Positions 49,155-61,862 are shown, counted from the first letter of the stretch. The stretch is DNA of 64,000 bases from Marisa cornuarietis (GCA_004794655.1 SMMW01000634.1:2824501-2888500), one strand, 5' to 3'. Made by a program: numbers and translations. Notes: generated from the sequence alone by a model not told the origin.

Positions 49155-49265
49155 CTTGAGTGCGTAGAGGACGTCCTGTGCCAGACACAGCCGACAAATT
49201 GGCATGGCAGTGCCGCCAAAGATGTTCTGTGAAAGCCCCAGCCTACAAATTGGCATGGCATTGCT
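49155..49265. repeat. Tandem duplication, about 55 bp unit
   Basis: Two copies sharing 'acaaattggcatggca' (about 49194-49209 and 49246-49261) and flanking 'ctgtg...cagcc'. Confidence 0.7.
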
Positions 49266-49879
49266 AAGGGCGCCACGAGACACGCCGCACTGGGTGAAAC
49301 CTTGGTGACAGATGGCGGCGATTAGAAACAATTAGCGTGCGATGATATGCACACCTCTCGCCTCTCAACGTCGCCGACTTCGCTCGTCTAACGAGGGAGG
49401 TAAGTGACGCGAGCCGCTGATAAGCAATCTTGCCGACCCCTCGCCCCCAGCCCACCCCTAGCCCACCACCATTAACCAGCTCATCCCACAGAAGAGGGGC
49501 TGAGGCAGAACCTGAAAACTTGTACAGAGTCACTTTGAAAAAAAAATAAAGAAAGAAAAAAACGTATCGACCAGCACGTTGAATAACATCATGTTCCTGA
49601 ATAGAACTATGGACTATTGAAGCTAAAACGTGATCTTAACACTTATTACAAACTGTAATGCGGAAAGAGAGAGAGTGTGTGTGTGTAAGAGAGAGAGAGA
49701 GAGAATGCGTGCATTTATGTTCAATGTTTGACACGTCACATTTAGAGGAAAAGAGAAAAAAGCAATAAAACAAAGCTAGTTGATGGGAAAGGTCTTGCGA
49801 CTGAGCATGATTTCGCACGACTACGGATAAGGGGAGGAAAGAAAGGAGAGAAAACGCAGATGAAACTCTAAGAAGTCTC

Positions 49880-50026
49880 CTTGCAGCCAGGCCTCAAATC
49901 ACCTGGCACCTACAGATAAAAGTCCGTGTTACCCCTCCCCCCCCAAAAAAAAAAGACTCGAACCCAAGACCTATGTCACTGTTTGCCACAAACGCTGTGT
50001 CACTAGGCTGCCGAGCCGCCCTGAAG
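49880..50026 (-). mobile_element. tRNA-derived SINE, family C (minus strand)
   Basis: On the minus strand the head GGCGGCTCGGCAGCCTAGTG (about 50019-50000) resembles a box A region, and GGGTTCGAGTC (49965-49955) is a near-perfect box B. A long T run and G run follow, then a short body. Length and order fit a tRNA-derived SINE, and it is not a tRNA gene because the 3' stem is missing. It sits in the Msx intron, same strand as the gene. Confidence 0.62.
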
Positions 50027-50682
50027 AAGCGAAGGTAAAAAAGTGAGCATCATCAGCAGACTTGTGGCAACTGGCAGTAGTGAAAATAATTTACGGACGG
50101 AAGGAGTTTTAAAGTGTGTTTGCTTTATTTTTTTAAGGAAAAGGCTTGGCATAACGATTCGTGGTAAATGGTGCGATGTCAGCCTGGTGTAAAAACGCTC
50201 CCAGACTTAGCGCGCTACTTATGTAATAGCTCAGCTTTTAACCTGGAGAACAGCACTTCAGGGTGTCGATTCTAATATCTCAGCCTGTGAGCAGAAGAAC
50301 TGCCTGGGTCTTTTTTTTAACCCCCCTATGATTGTCACCTCTAATAAATTCGTTGGTGGGGCGGAGGGCGCCTAGAAGTTTACGGTCCTTTCTGCTTGTG
50401 CAACAGAAGAAGCGAACATAAACAAACATCCACACAGAAAGTTTGGCAAAGATTTGGTGAAAATCTCTAAGGCTTTGGTAACGGATGGGATCTGTTCTGT
50501 GACATTGTGCAGCAATGAAAACGGGATGTCTCAAACAAACATATATTATGTCCAGATAGAGGAGTAGAAAGAAAGTGTACATAATGCCAAACTAACAAGG
50601 CGATTTGACTGGTATTGGTTTATAAAAATGTTTACTCGGGGAATAAAAGTAAGAACTAAAAGCATTGAGAGTGGAGAATAAA

Positions 50683-50788
<106 letters not shown>

Positions 50789-51439
50789 GCAAAGAAGGCT
50801 TCAGAAGCACACATCATTTTATCACCAAAGCTGATATGTGGGAGAACTTCGTGTTTTTTGTGTTATTCTGGTTTGGTTTTGTTTTGTATTTTGTCTTCTC
50901 TGTGAAAACGCAAGGAATCGCTGAAATTTATATGTATTTAAAAAAAAAGAAAAAAAAGAAAAGGAAGCTGAGCTGAAGAGTGTAAGTGGCGAGTGCTCGC
51001 CTGTGCTGCCAAGGTTGGCACGAGGGAGAAGAAGGTGCAGGCGTTTACGCCGGCGTCAGGACAGGCGACGGCAGATTGGGGGTAGCAGCCATTAAAGTCA
51101 GACACACGTGCAAAGTAACCTGGCACGGGTGAGGGAAGTAAAAGAAATTGTTTGACAATACGCAGCGGTAATGAAAAAGGTTAACGAGTTAAACTCTCTT
51201 CTAATCTCTTCTTCACCTTCCCAACACTGACACTCAGTCCATCCCTTCTTCCCTCTCTCTTCCCCCCTTTTTGTGAGTGAATGAGTGAGTGCTACTCTCT
51301 GGTCTTTTGACTCTCTGGTCTTTTGTTTCCGCCTACTTTCGGCAAGACCTTGATAGCATACTTGGACAAGAGAATACAGTCCATGGATATGACATACTAA
51401 GAGGAGAAGATCTTCATATCGTCTCTCTCTCTCTCTAAC

Positions 51440-51790
51440 ACACACAACACACACAAATCTCAGGAGGTTTAAATAAGATCATCAGAGGAATAACTGGGTC
51501 CTTTGCCGACTTCCTGTCCGCGCTAAGATGGTACAACAATATCCCAAGATAACCAGGACCTGAAAAGATGCTGCTGCAGGGAAAGACAGAGGGAGCTAGA
51601 CAAAAGAAGAATTGGACAGACAACATACAAGAGTAGACTGGCCTCTCTTAACTCATCCGAGAACGCAGAGAACACATAAATTTGGCGAGGCCACGTCTCC
51701 CTATGGCCAATCATGGCTAAAGGGATGATGATGATGATGATGATTGATGATTGATGATTGATGATTGATGATTGATGATGATGATGATTT
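51440..51790 (+). mobile_element. LINE 3'-end fragment with GATGAT tail
   Basis: The plus strand around 51560-51690 translates to a decayed version of the basic C-terminal block common to RTE-like elements (GKTEGARQKKNWTDNIQEWTG, then LIRERREH in a shifted frame). It is followed within about 60 bp by a GAT/TGATTGAT simple-sequence tail at 51724-51789. Such tails are typical 3' ends of these non-LTR elements. It is truncated at its 5' side and has stops, so it is a relic. Confidence 0.65.
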
Positions 51791-51885
51791 CACCCTGGGA
51801 CATGAAAGTCGGCTTAACTTGAGTGCCCTCCGCACTTGCTTTCTCACTTTTTCCAATGTTTTTGTGGTAAATCATTGTCCTTTGA

Positions 51886-52045
51886 TTGGTAGCGGTCTAC
51901 GTATGACTCGTAAAACACACCAGGAACCTCTACTTGCAACAGTCAAGCGATATAAAGTGATTTGTTTGGGTCATGTGACTCGGGACGACACTTCAACTGT
52001 CCTTCAATGTACCTTGGAGTGTGGTCGACGCCGCGGTGTACTAGT
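51886..52045 (+). mobile_element. LINE C-terminal fragment (plus strand)
   Basis: The plus frame reads HQEPLLATVKRYKVICLGHV, then TRDDTSTVLQCTLECGRRRG. This matches the 'EPLLATVKRRKLAWFGHVTRHDTLSKTILQGTLEGGRRRG'-type C-terminal segment found in many RTE-like LINEs. The similarity stops at about 52045, just before the 3' end of an oppositely oriented copy. Confidence 0.7.
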
Positions 52046-52079
52046 CAAGGTGCCAATCACGAGACGAAAAACTGAGGTT

Positions 52080-53480
52080 GAGGGAAGAACAAAGATAGAC
52101 GGGGCAGCTGATAAGGCCCGCCACACACGCCAGTCTTTGGCGATAATGAGCAGGTCCTGTACAGGAAGACTAGTCCACTTCTTCACGTTGGTAAACCAGT
52201 TCTTTCTCTGGCCACCGTGGCATCGACTACCCTCCAAGGTGCCTTGAAGTATAGTCTTCGACTAAGTGTCGTGCCGGGTCACATGCCCAAACCAGACCAG
52301 TTTACGCGCTTCATTGTCGCAAGTAAGGTTCCTGGTGTCCTTTAAGTGTGGTGTCATCGGTTTAATGTTCACTGATTTGTGTTCACTGTACAAAATCTAG
52401 AGCAACCTCCCCAGTCACTTGTTCTCTGGTGCTAGAATTCTCCTCTCGGTATCGTCTAGAAAATACATATTTAAGCTGGATTGGTACTACAAGGGACATG
52501 CAGATTGTATTTTGTAGTAAACCTGAAGTTATGGCTGCACCAGACCCTGTTCAGTTTATGAATTGCCGCTGGTGCTGTTGAATCGTGGTGAGGACATCTA
52601 TCGTGGAGCTGCCGTACTTAAAAGTGTTTTACTATTCAAGCTGTACCCCTGACCGTTTCCAGTGACCATGACGTTGCTCTTGTCGGGGCTGGCATCCATT
52701 CCATATGCGTTCGAACTGTCTTTCAACCTGTTGATACTGTCTTGCAGTTCTCTGTTAGTGGCTACTATCAGATCGATGTCATCTGCGTATCGGCCTTCAT
52801 CCGACGGAAATGAAAGCGTGATGGTTGTGGAGGGTTTCACGGATGTTCTCCAACAGATGTTGAACAGCACAGGTGACACGGGACACGCTTGGCGTACGGC
52901 TACCGTTAAGTGAAAGAAAGTTCCCATTTGGTTATCCAACTATTAAACAGGGCTTCGATGACTTGGACGATCCGTCCTTGGATGTTGAATTTTCACATCA
53001 CATGCCAGAGCCTCTCGTGCCAGACTCTGTCAAAAGCCTTTGCAAAGTCTACGAAATTGTGACAGAGGTTTCGTTGATGCCGATGATGCGCCTCTATCAA
53101 AATGCTACAGTTGAAGACCTGCTGTGTATCCTACCTAGTTTGAAGCCTACCAATTCTGCTAGCAGTCCCTCTGGGGTGGTGCTGATGAGATTCAGCATTA
53201 CTTTCAACATGACTTTAACTGGGTGGCTGATTAGTCTTAGTGTTCAGTAGTTCTGTTGCTTCTTTGGACAGGCTATAACTAGCGACTGCGTTCTATTCTT
53301 TGCGTTTCCAGACTCTTTATCCTGGAGAAGTGAGGGTCTTTGGTTCCTTCTCACTCTGCTTGAGCAGCTCAGCTGGAACGTTGTCAACAGAAGTCCATTC
53401 AGACTGTGTGCCGCTCTTTCGATCTCTTCCCGTAAGACTGTTACATCATAAGGTTTGCTGGTTCTAGTTAGACTGCCTGT
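52080..53480 (-). mobile_element. Degenerate LINE reverse transcriptase relic (minus strand)
   Basis: Reading right to left, the three minus frames give, in order: DNVPAELLK-like linker (about 53.37 kb), RT motif A NFVDFAKAFDRVWHERLW (53058-53000), a VRQACPVSPVLFNI segment (about 52.87 kb), catalytic YADD (52789-52778) within GRYADDIDLI, and the thumb. They end with the basic C-terminal block QRKNWFTNVKKWTSLPVQDLL and WRALSAAPSI (about 52200-52100). Stops and frame changes break it into pieces, so it is an old, inactive copy. The order matches one RTE-like non-LTR element truncated at its 5' side. Confidence 0.85.
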
Positions 53481-55739
53481 TGCGATATCTCACATAGCTA
53501 CAAGCCACACATATTCTCTCCACATGTCCACAACTCTTACTGTTTCCATTTTCGGATTATGAGAATATAAATTATCCCGCCAGTAACTTGATTTCTCCCC
53601 CTTCCTGCCCCCCCCCCTCTCTCTCTCTTTGTCTTGCTTTCCTTCCTTTTCATTTCTTTATCTTTGCCTTCTTCCACTTTTCTTTCTTTCTCAAGCCTGC
53701 AAGCATGTCAGAGACATGTCGACATAATAAGCAATAACACTAATCTTCCTGCGTGAAAGAATGGTCTCAGAGGAGGAGGAGGTAACAGAGGTGCATCGCC
53801 ACTGATAACCACAGTTGCCGGCTCTGATTCTCCTTTAGATCGTCCTAAGCTCGCCTGCTCCTGGTCGGCTGCACCTCCCGATGTGCACGCAAACAGACAG
53901 TTACGTAAACGCACATCACTCACGCGCCTAGATACCATCTCGAGACTGAGACAACAGCACCTTTTTACACTTCTTCAACAATTTTATTTACATGGGTTTT
54001 TTTTTTAAGCTGTCGATATAAGATTACGGTCTTGCCACTGACATTTGATGCGGATTTAGTAATAAAAGGAACATGCTGAAATATCTCTTTAAACAACTGT
54101 AAACTTCAGTGTTCTTGTGCTGCCCCTTTAGCAAACATGCACACACGCGCGTGCGATTCCACGTGTTTCTTTGTCTTCTGCGTGTTGTCTGAGAACGGCT
54201 TCTACTGATGTTTATGTGTCTGGTAATAAATCTTGAAACAGAAGGGGGAAAAGAAAGGAGCAAAGAAAGATAAAAAGGGACGATATTAAAAAGGAAAGAA
54301 AGAAGAGAAGGAAGGAAGACAGAAAAAGGGAAAAAAGGAGAAGCAGCGACATAAGTAAGGATATTAGATGCAGTCTCTAAGACGACTGTAATTCGAAATT
54401 ACCTGGACTTAAATACGCACAAAATGGTATCATGAAACACGACTCTCCATTTATGAAGATAATGAATCATAAAAGCTCCGACTAACGTGTAACTTGCATA
54501 AAATTATTTCTGAAGACAAGTAAACACAGTCTAAGGGACTTTTATGTATTAAGCTGTGTAGGTAATGCAGGCAACCGTCTGTGTAATAAGTCGTTGAGCA
54601 CCAAACATACGGGCGTGTTGCTTTCCATCATGGGGATAATAGTTTCTACAGAGAGACATGCAGGTGACTAGGCGAAAAGGAAACGCAGATCATCGTTTTT
54701 AGAAGTCAGCTATCTTTTTATGAGAAAGTATAACAGTCTTACGATCAATCCTGACCGAGTCCACTCAGTACACATCGTTGCGGACTGCTCAATTGCAGAT
54801 GCATCAGATAATGTTTATAAAAACTTTTTCCAAATGCGCGGGTTTCAGCAGAAGGTATTTTGATGGATTACTGGCGCCGTTAAAAGCACGTTTTGAAGCT
54901 TCGATGTTAAATATGTCATGAAAAATGCACAAATAAGCGTCTGAATTTGACTGTTCTTTTAACTCAGTCTTGGTCGTTAAGAAAAGATTTTTATTGCAGA
55001 TAACTCTTCAGAATATTTCGTGTTTTTTAAATGTAGGATTTCATTCCGCCTATAACGGTCAAGAGTTTTTGAGGAGACAATTTTCAAAGTGATCGAAAGC
55101 GCAGCCGTTGGTCATGCACCTGCTTAAAATTGTCATTTCAGTACGGTAGGATTGAGTGAAGAATGGCAAGTCTTTAATAAAAATAGTTGAGGAGTGTGAA
55201 GACGACAGGATTGATAAAAAGTTATCTCCTCGAACCAGTGTCATCTACCAATATGGTGACTCCTGCTGTCTGGGCTTCTTTGCGTCGGTATGGAAACGCG
55301 AATGAAACTCCTGAATGAAACCCCTCCAAACGCCAGAGGTCTGGGACATTTTCAGCGCTAGAGTCAAAATTTCCCTCTCGAGACAATATTATCTATTTTT
55401 TCTAATGTACGCCCATTTCCAGAAATTTCAGAACACTTAGGACAAGGATGCTTCGGTTTGTTGCTCTTCACCAAACTGTCACCAGGGAGGCAATCAAAGA
55501 TGTTCAGTCATGTACTGAACTTTCTGAACTTGTCATATGAATGTCAAGAGCTTGCAGTTTCTTACCTCTCCATTTGTATTGTTTGTTCGTACTTGCGATT
55601 GTGAAAGGCTACAAAAACACATAAAACACTCCCGTCCTTTGCGAACTCCAGAGCAGAAGAGTGCCAGCGCTGAAGGAGGAGGTCTACCTGTCTTCGTGCT
55701 CCAGAGACCAGAAATCATGACAGTTGCCTGCTGAGGTGA

Positions 55740-56020
55740 GAGAGGTGTGCCACACTAAGGGGGTACACGGCAGACTGACACCCGCACTTCAGACAGCCGG
55801 AGGAGCGAGGGTGTGATCCGGGGGGTACGTGCAGTGAAGGTGGGTGTCCGTGGGAGGCGCGTGCTGTCTGTGGGAGTCCGCGACTGACGGCGCCTAATTG
55901 GCGCGGACAGCTCCGGAATGTGGCCCAGACAATTAAGCAAAAAACTGCAGGCCGCTTTTTTGTCATCGACTTCGCTCCGATAAACAGCCGGAAGTTGCGA
56001 GAGAGCAAGAAAACGAGAGA
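55740..56020. promoter_or_regulatory. Candidate enhancer in the Msx intron
   Basis: GC-rich block with GCGCC-TAATT-GGCGC (55890-55904), an inverted repeat whose centre is a CTAATTG homeodomain site of the type Msx proteins bind. A GACAATTAA site follows 40 bp downstream. It is single-copy and unlike the surrounding AT-rich intron. Confidence 0.35.
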
Positions 56021-56224
56021 GAGAGAGAGAGAGAGGGTGGGGATAGAAAGACATATAGGCAGAGAGACGGAAGGGCAGGAAGGGGTGGGTAGGAGAATGA
56101 ATTCGTCGATAGGTGCGACCATTCAAAGGAGGACGCACTAAGTGCAGCTCATTAATAACTTCATTGAATATGAAAGTAGCGCATACCAAGTGTACAACTT
56201 TACTGGAAAAACGCTACGTGAACC

Positions 56225-57125
56225 AGTCTCTAAGAAGGCATTTGACAGTTTGGCATGAAGGCGTGTGGCATGGTGTTTCAAGGAGATTCAGCCCTGACCT
56301 GAACCTGATCCAAAGCATCGAACTCTGTCCAAGAACTCAGGCAGCACAGTGCTCCTCAGCAGTGTACTAAAGGAGAGCTTTCAGACGATGACTAGTATCA
56401 ACCAACGATGCCCAGAAGCTTCAACATGTACGCCGGGAACACCCTTTAAGATTGCACTTCGCAGATGATGTTGACCTCATAGCAAGCATCATCAACGAAG
56501 TTCAAGATGGGTCAGATGGAGCAAAGACCCACTTTGACAAGAGCAAAAGCATGGTCAACACTATCTGTGACACCCAAAATTAGCTATGGACATGAACGGC
56601 AGCTTTAGGTATTCAGGAGCCTCCGTATCCAAAGATGCTGCACAAAAGAAAATCCGCTTCAGATTTGCAACAGTGACTGAAGCGGCTGCCTGGCTGAACA
56701 GGATTTGGCACAGCAGCACCAGAACCAGCACCAGGAACTTTGCTTCCAACTAAAGAATGTACAAGTCTCGCCTAGTTTACACCCCATGTGAGACATAGAC
56801 TCTACAGACATAGGAAGATAAGGATCTAAGCAACTGAGACCAAGTACCTGGTGAAGATGCCATGAAATTTCTACCTAGACTTCAAGACCAGCGACTATGT
56901 ACGGATAATGTCGCCTACTCGCTCTACTCCCTGTCAACAGTAAAAACGGTGCAAGGTTGCCTGGTCTGGCCATATGACTCGCTACAATACTCTGTCTTTG
57001 ACCGCATTGCAGAAAACATTGATGGCGGTCAACGCGCAGGTCAGCAGGAGGAGAATTGTATGACAAGCATGAAGGTGTACTTCCCGTTCAAGTTTAGGCA
57101 GCCTTGTCTGGTGCAACATCCGTAA
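56225..57125 (+). mobile_element. Degenerate LINE reverse transcriptase relic (plus strand)
   Basis: Spread over several plus frames: KKAFDS followed by a WHEGVWHGV segment (RT motif A region, about 56235-56275), NLIQSIE (about 56.31 kb), catalytic FADD (56458-56469) followed by VDLIASIINEVQD, then RTRTRNFASK-like and CETW-like remnants at about 56.7-56.8 kb. A corrupted 'SGHMTRYNTLS' segment follows at about 56.97 kb. The part between motif A and FADD is shortened, with a deletion where VRQGC would be. It appears to be the same family as the minus-strand relic at 52-53.5 kb. Confidence 0.78.
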
Positions 57126-57182
57126 AATCTCACCAGTTACACGCAAGAATAGTCGTGTGTCGTGCGTTTGTTTGTACGTGAG

Positions 57183-57300
57183 ATGGTGTATGTGTGTGCG
57201 TGTGGGTGTGGGAGAGAGAGAGAGTGTGCATGTGAGTGTATGAGACAGTGTGCGTGCGTGTGTGTGTGGGCGCATGAGAGAGAGAGAGAGAGAAAAGGGG
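57183..57300. repeat. GT/GA-rich low-complexity tract
   Basis: Alternating TGTG, GAGA and TGCG units immediately 3' of the LINE relic ending near 57125. Confidence 0.88.
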
Positions 57301-60300
57301 ATGGGGCGGAGAAAGTAAGCTCGTGTATATGAGTTGAAGTGTCTTCCACAAAAAGTTAAAAAGAAAAGGAGACCCAGTGAAGAGACGGGTATCGTGTGGT
57401 AATCGTCGTATTCATGAAACGTGAGCAGTGTTCAGTCTCCTGCTTTGCAGGTTGTTCCGTCTCCACCTACCCCCACCCCTTATCTCATCCCTTTCAGCGT
57501 TTCATTTTTCGTCTCTCTTATCGAAAGTGTGACTGCATTGTTGAGACCTCAACAAGGAGCTTTTCTCTCTCTTTAAACAAAAAAGCCAAACCACACGTGC
57601 GAAATATGACGAGCAGTTTGACACGTTAAGTTGCTCGTCTTAGTAAACAAAGACTGAGATCAGACCGTCTTTTTATGTTGCATGTATATTGTTAGAGCGA
57701 ATCCTGTTTGTCTTCTTTACTGACCCCCATGGTCTCCTTCCTCTCTTCGGCAGGCACAAGGCATGAGTGGTGTCTGGTGACCTCCACCCTGTCTCCGCCT
57801 TTCGCAGGTGGGTGCACTTTCCTTGTGGACCTGGTGAGGCGCAAGTACGGGCAAGAGGTTTTATGGGGTGGCAAGCTGTCCTAGATTAACGTTTAGAGTT
57901 TAAATCCTTGTTAGTACTTTACATAAAAGTGGAGGGAGTTTTTGTTTGGGGTGGGAGGGTTGTTGGTCGTAGAATTTAGAGTATATGTGACATGTCACAA
58001 TTTGCAAATCCTACGCGCGGCTGTAACCTTACTGTCGGAGGACCTACGAAAGTAAAGTGACGGGCGTTTTGAGACACATGAAATGTTTTACTTCATTTTC
58101 TTTTCAGGATAAACAACATTAGTCTTTAAGTGGTTCAGGTGCCTAACCTTTTCCCCTCGATTTACCTAAATAGAACTGGGAGATATGTAGGAGGAAGTTG
58201 CAGGACAGTTTGTGCCAATGAAGAACTCCAAAGGCCAACATCTGAGACCACAATGTAAATAGTGTCAAAAGTTGCATGAGATGTCACCGTGCATAAAAGA
58301 TGAATAATTAAAGTCTATTGTTAATTGATGTGATTTTTATTTAATTTACTTTCGGTCGAGGTGATCGAATTAAAAGTCGAAAACATTGTCTCCTGATATA
58401 TTCCAGCAACAATACCCTGCCTTGATCATTTGATTGGCATTTCTGGTTAGGCCAAAGGTCAAGCATGCCAGGTTGCACTGTACTTATGAGTGACAAACGT
58501 GTACAGAGAAGAATAAGAAGAAAAAATTACCCACCGTGACACACACTGGAATGTGGGAACTAGAATATTTTTTCAAACTTTAAAAGATACCAGCTTTGAA
58601 ACATTAGATCTCTATCATCTACGGTACAATAAAGAAGCTTTTCGCAGGCAGGTCAGACACGTGCAGAAATAAGCGAACGTGTGTGGAAAGGGGAAATGTA
58701 AATTCCAGTAAAGATTTTTATTGACTGCCCCCTTATTTGGCTTGCTTGGGTGTTTATACGGGTGCAGTGCAAACGTCACAATAGACAGAGCCAGGCTAGG
58801 AAAGTGGAGAGAGCGGGAGAAGGGAGGAAGGAAACAGAATTAATACAAATCTGAGCAAGCGACAGGCGAGGACACTGCCGAGGTGTGTGTAAGACTTTAT
58901 TCTCGGAGAAACGTATTCTCTTTTTCACCCCCACCCCTAAGATCGTTAAAGGATACAGGGGGGGAAAGGGTGGGGAGGGGTAGGTGGCAGGGAGTCTGTT
59001 AAGACTCGTTTGCTGGAAGGCGTTAAGTTGATCTCATTTGAAGCACAAAGGTTGTACTGACAACAGCTACGTTTATCAAAATGGTTCAACCTTTGAAACT
59101 AGATAATTGTTCCCCACAAAAATAAAGAATAAATCGAATGCAGTGCTGAGGGCGGAAATGGTGTCCGTGATTTGCGAAAGCTACAGAAGGAGACGAACAT
59201 TTCTGGGTGCACCAGGTGCACCAATAACAATTGTAAATAAAAATCCGCTTGTGTTTTCGGATGTTTTCATGAAGGCAATGCTTTTGTCTGAATCAAGTAA
59301 CAAAGCCTGTAGTTGATCAGATAAATGTGGTTGCCAAGAATATTGCCCCCGGGTTGAAATATCCATCTATTCTAAGATATACTAGAAACCTGAATTTAAT
59401 GGTCGCGGCGCACCCACCCACCTACGTTTGAAACGTAGACTGTTTGAGGCTTGGAAGGGTCTGGCTTTTTGACAGCTTACTGTTGTGCTGTTTTGACAAG
59501 CGAGCAGGTGTGGACATGTATGGACAGGTGTGGGCAGGTGTGTATGTGAAAGGGAGACAGAGAGAGAAAAAAAAAAAGTGAGTGGTTGAGATTTAAGAAA
59601 ACAAAAGAGAAATGTGTGTTTGTCGTGTATTTGAGAGAGAGCAACAAAATGCGTGTGAATGAGTGAGTGAACTCTATATATGTGCGTATAAGAGAGAGAG
59701 AGAGACGCACAGACACCGTCTGTTCATTCACTTAAAAAAAAACCCTGAAGTTTATCAATGGATGAAAACACGCTAAGAACAATCAAACAGGTTTTGATCG
59801 CACGATGAGACAGGTGTTAGTATTTCACAAGTGGATTTATTCTGTCTGAAACTGAGCAATAAGTTTTCTTTCTTTCTTTCTTTCTTTCGTTTTAACGACT
59901 TCCGCTTTTTAAATGTACAGACTGATTGATTGGGGACAGGTCTGACAAAAATAAGATTACTAAGTTTTGTAAACACAAAATACATTCAATAAGGAATAAT
60001 GGCTGGTTCAGATATATGGAAATTTCTTGTTCCCTAGCTTTCAGATTAGCGACTTTCTGTAACTACTGGTAACAGCGAAGGAAGAGAGAAAGATAGGGTA
60101 AGAAGGAAGAGAGAGGAGACAGAATGAAAGATGGAGAAAGGAGGAAGGGGTGAGAAGCGAGATAAGGAAGGCGTGTGAACAGGACAAGAGAGGCAGGTCA
60201 CGGGGCATGGCGTCTGAAAGTCGAAACTTAGAAATTTGATTTAATGGGGCTAAAGTCCTTTCAACAGGAAAGCAGACGACGACAATAAATAATAAAAATA

Positions 60301-60456
60301 AACCTAGCATCAAACGCTTAGATGTTAGTTGCAAATCTCCGAACGTGTCGTTCATTTTACATTTAGCGAGAAAATAACACCAGCGAGAAAATATTAGAGC
60401 ATTGTGAACACATTAACATGAAGCCTGAGTTTACAGGCATCATCCCCAATCCCCCC

Positions 60457-60460
<4 letters not shown>

Positions 60461-60503
<43 letters not shown>

Positions 60504-60658
60504 GCACAAACACACAGACAAACACCCACAAACACAAACACACACAAAAATACACACACACACAAGCACAAACATACACACACAAACACAAACAAATACA
60601 CACACAAACAAACACACAAATAAACACACCCACAAACACACAACACACACACACACAC
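60461..60658. repeat. Interrupted (CA)n repeat
   Basis: About 40 bp of pure CA followed by 150 bp of CA with AAACAC interruptions. Confidence 0.96.
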
Positions 60659-60846
60659 GGCTCGCGCGTCGGTCACAGTACTAGTAAAGCGGACACACAT
60701 GCGACAAGGTCGCCAGAAATTTGTGACAAAGAATTAATTCGATCGCCTTTATTTAATTTCCATGCCATTTAATTTGGCCTAAACTAGATCAGATTTTCTG
60801 ATCAGACCTATAGTTTATTTAATCTTGTTGAAAAGAACCTGTGCCC

Positions 60847-60884
60847 TCGTGTGCGTTTGCATGTGAGTGCATGTGTGTGTGTGT

Positions 60885-60961
<77 letters not shown>
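60847..60961. repeat. (TG)n microsatellite
   Basis: About 90 bp nearly pure TG preceded by imperfect units. Confidence 0.96.
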
Positions 60962-61530
60962 TAGGTGGGACAATCTGTTTATCAGACTTAGGTACAGACG
61001 GTGAGACTAGTTGTTAACCTGTTTTGTTTCGTGGAACCGAGAGCGTGACACACGGTGCCGCCCTAATTCCTGTCTTCAGTCGGCAGACGGCAACTTACTT
61101 TGTGGCACCTGTAATATACCGCACGACTGGGTGATCCAAGTGTTATTGTGACAGGAAGACTTGCTTCAGCTGTAACACATGCCTCAAATTTGGTCTGTAT
61201 GCTTACTTCTTAAGTAAGTGCTGATGACATTTTGGCAGAGAGATTAACATGCACTTAGGGTAAGCAGCATAAAAAAACGATGGGGTGCCTAGAACTCGGA
61301 GGGAGAGAGTTGAGAAAGGGTGAGAGAAAAGAAAATCTCATTGTTTTCGTTTTTAAAGTTCAAGACAATCACTCACGATAGCAAACGACCCAGTTTTCGG
61401 AACGCACTTGTGTTTTGAAAAGGTTGAGACCGTAGCGCCATGGTTTTTGCCCATCTGTCTGCAATGTCTGGGAATAGGACAGGCTATTTCTCTCTTTTTT
61501 TTTCTCTCTCCCCCTTTCTGTCTCTTTCAC

Positions 61531-61582
61531 TCGCGCGCACGCACACATACACACACGTGCACACACACGCACTCACGCACAC

Positions 61583-61619
<37 letters not shown>
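61531..61619. repeat. (CA)n/(CACG)n repeat
   Basis: CGCA units passing into about 22 bp of pure CA, abutting the possible SINE at 61621. Confidence 0.94.
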
Positions 61620-61620
<1 letters not shown>

Positions 61621-61621
<1 letters not shown>

Positions 61622-61790
61622 GCCAGGTTCTAAGCGCTTGTCACCAATACGGGGATGATCAGTTGTTCCTGGTTCAGATCTCGTCTTGGTCAGACTGGTC
61701 TGTCTCTGCGTGTCACCTGTCCACAGGGCTGATTATCTGACAACGATGTAGCCTTAAGTGGGTAAGACATTCCCCTGAACCTATCTGGGA
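61621..61790 (+). mobile_element. Possible third family A SINE copy
   Basis: It shares 'ctggttcagatctcgtct' and, further on, 'tgtccacagggctg' in the same order and spacing as family A, then 'gatgtagccttaagtgggta'. The 5' part is poorly preserved and abuts a CA repeat. Confidence 0.42.
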
Positions 61791-61815
61791 ATATTTGTGC
61801 CGGAAATATTTGTGC

Positions 61816-61818
61816 TTG

Positions 61819-61862
<44 letters not shown>

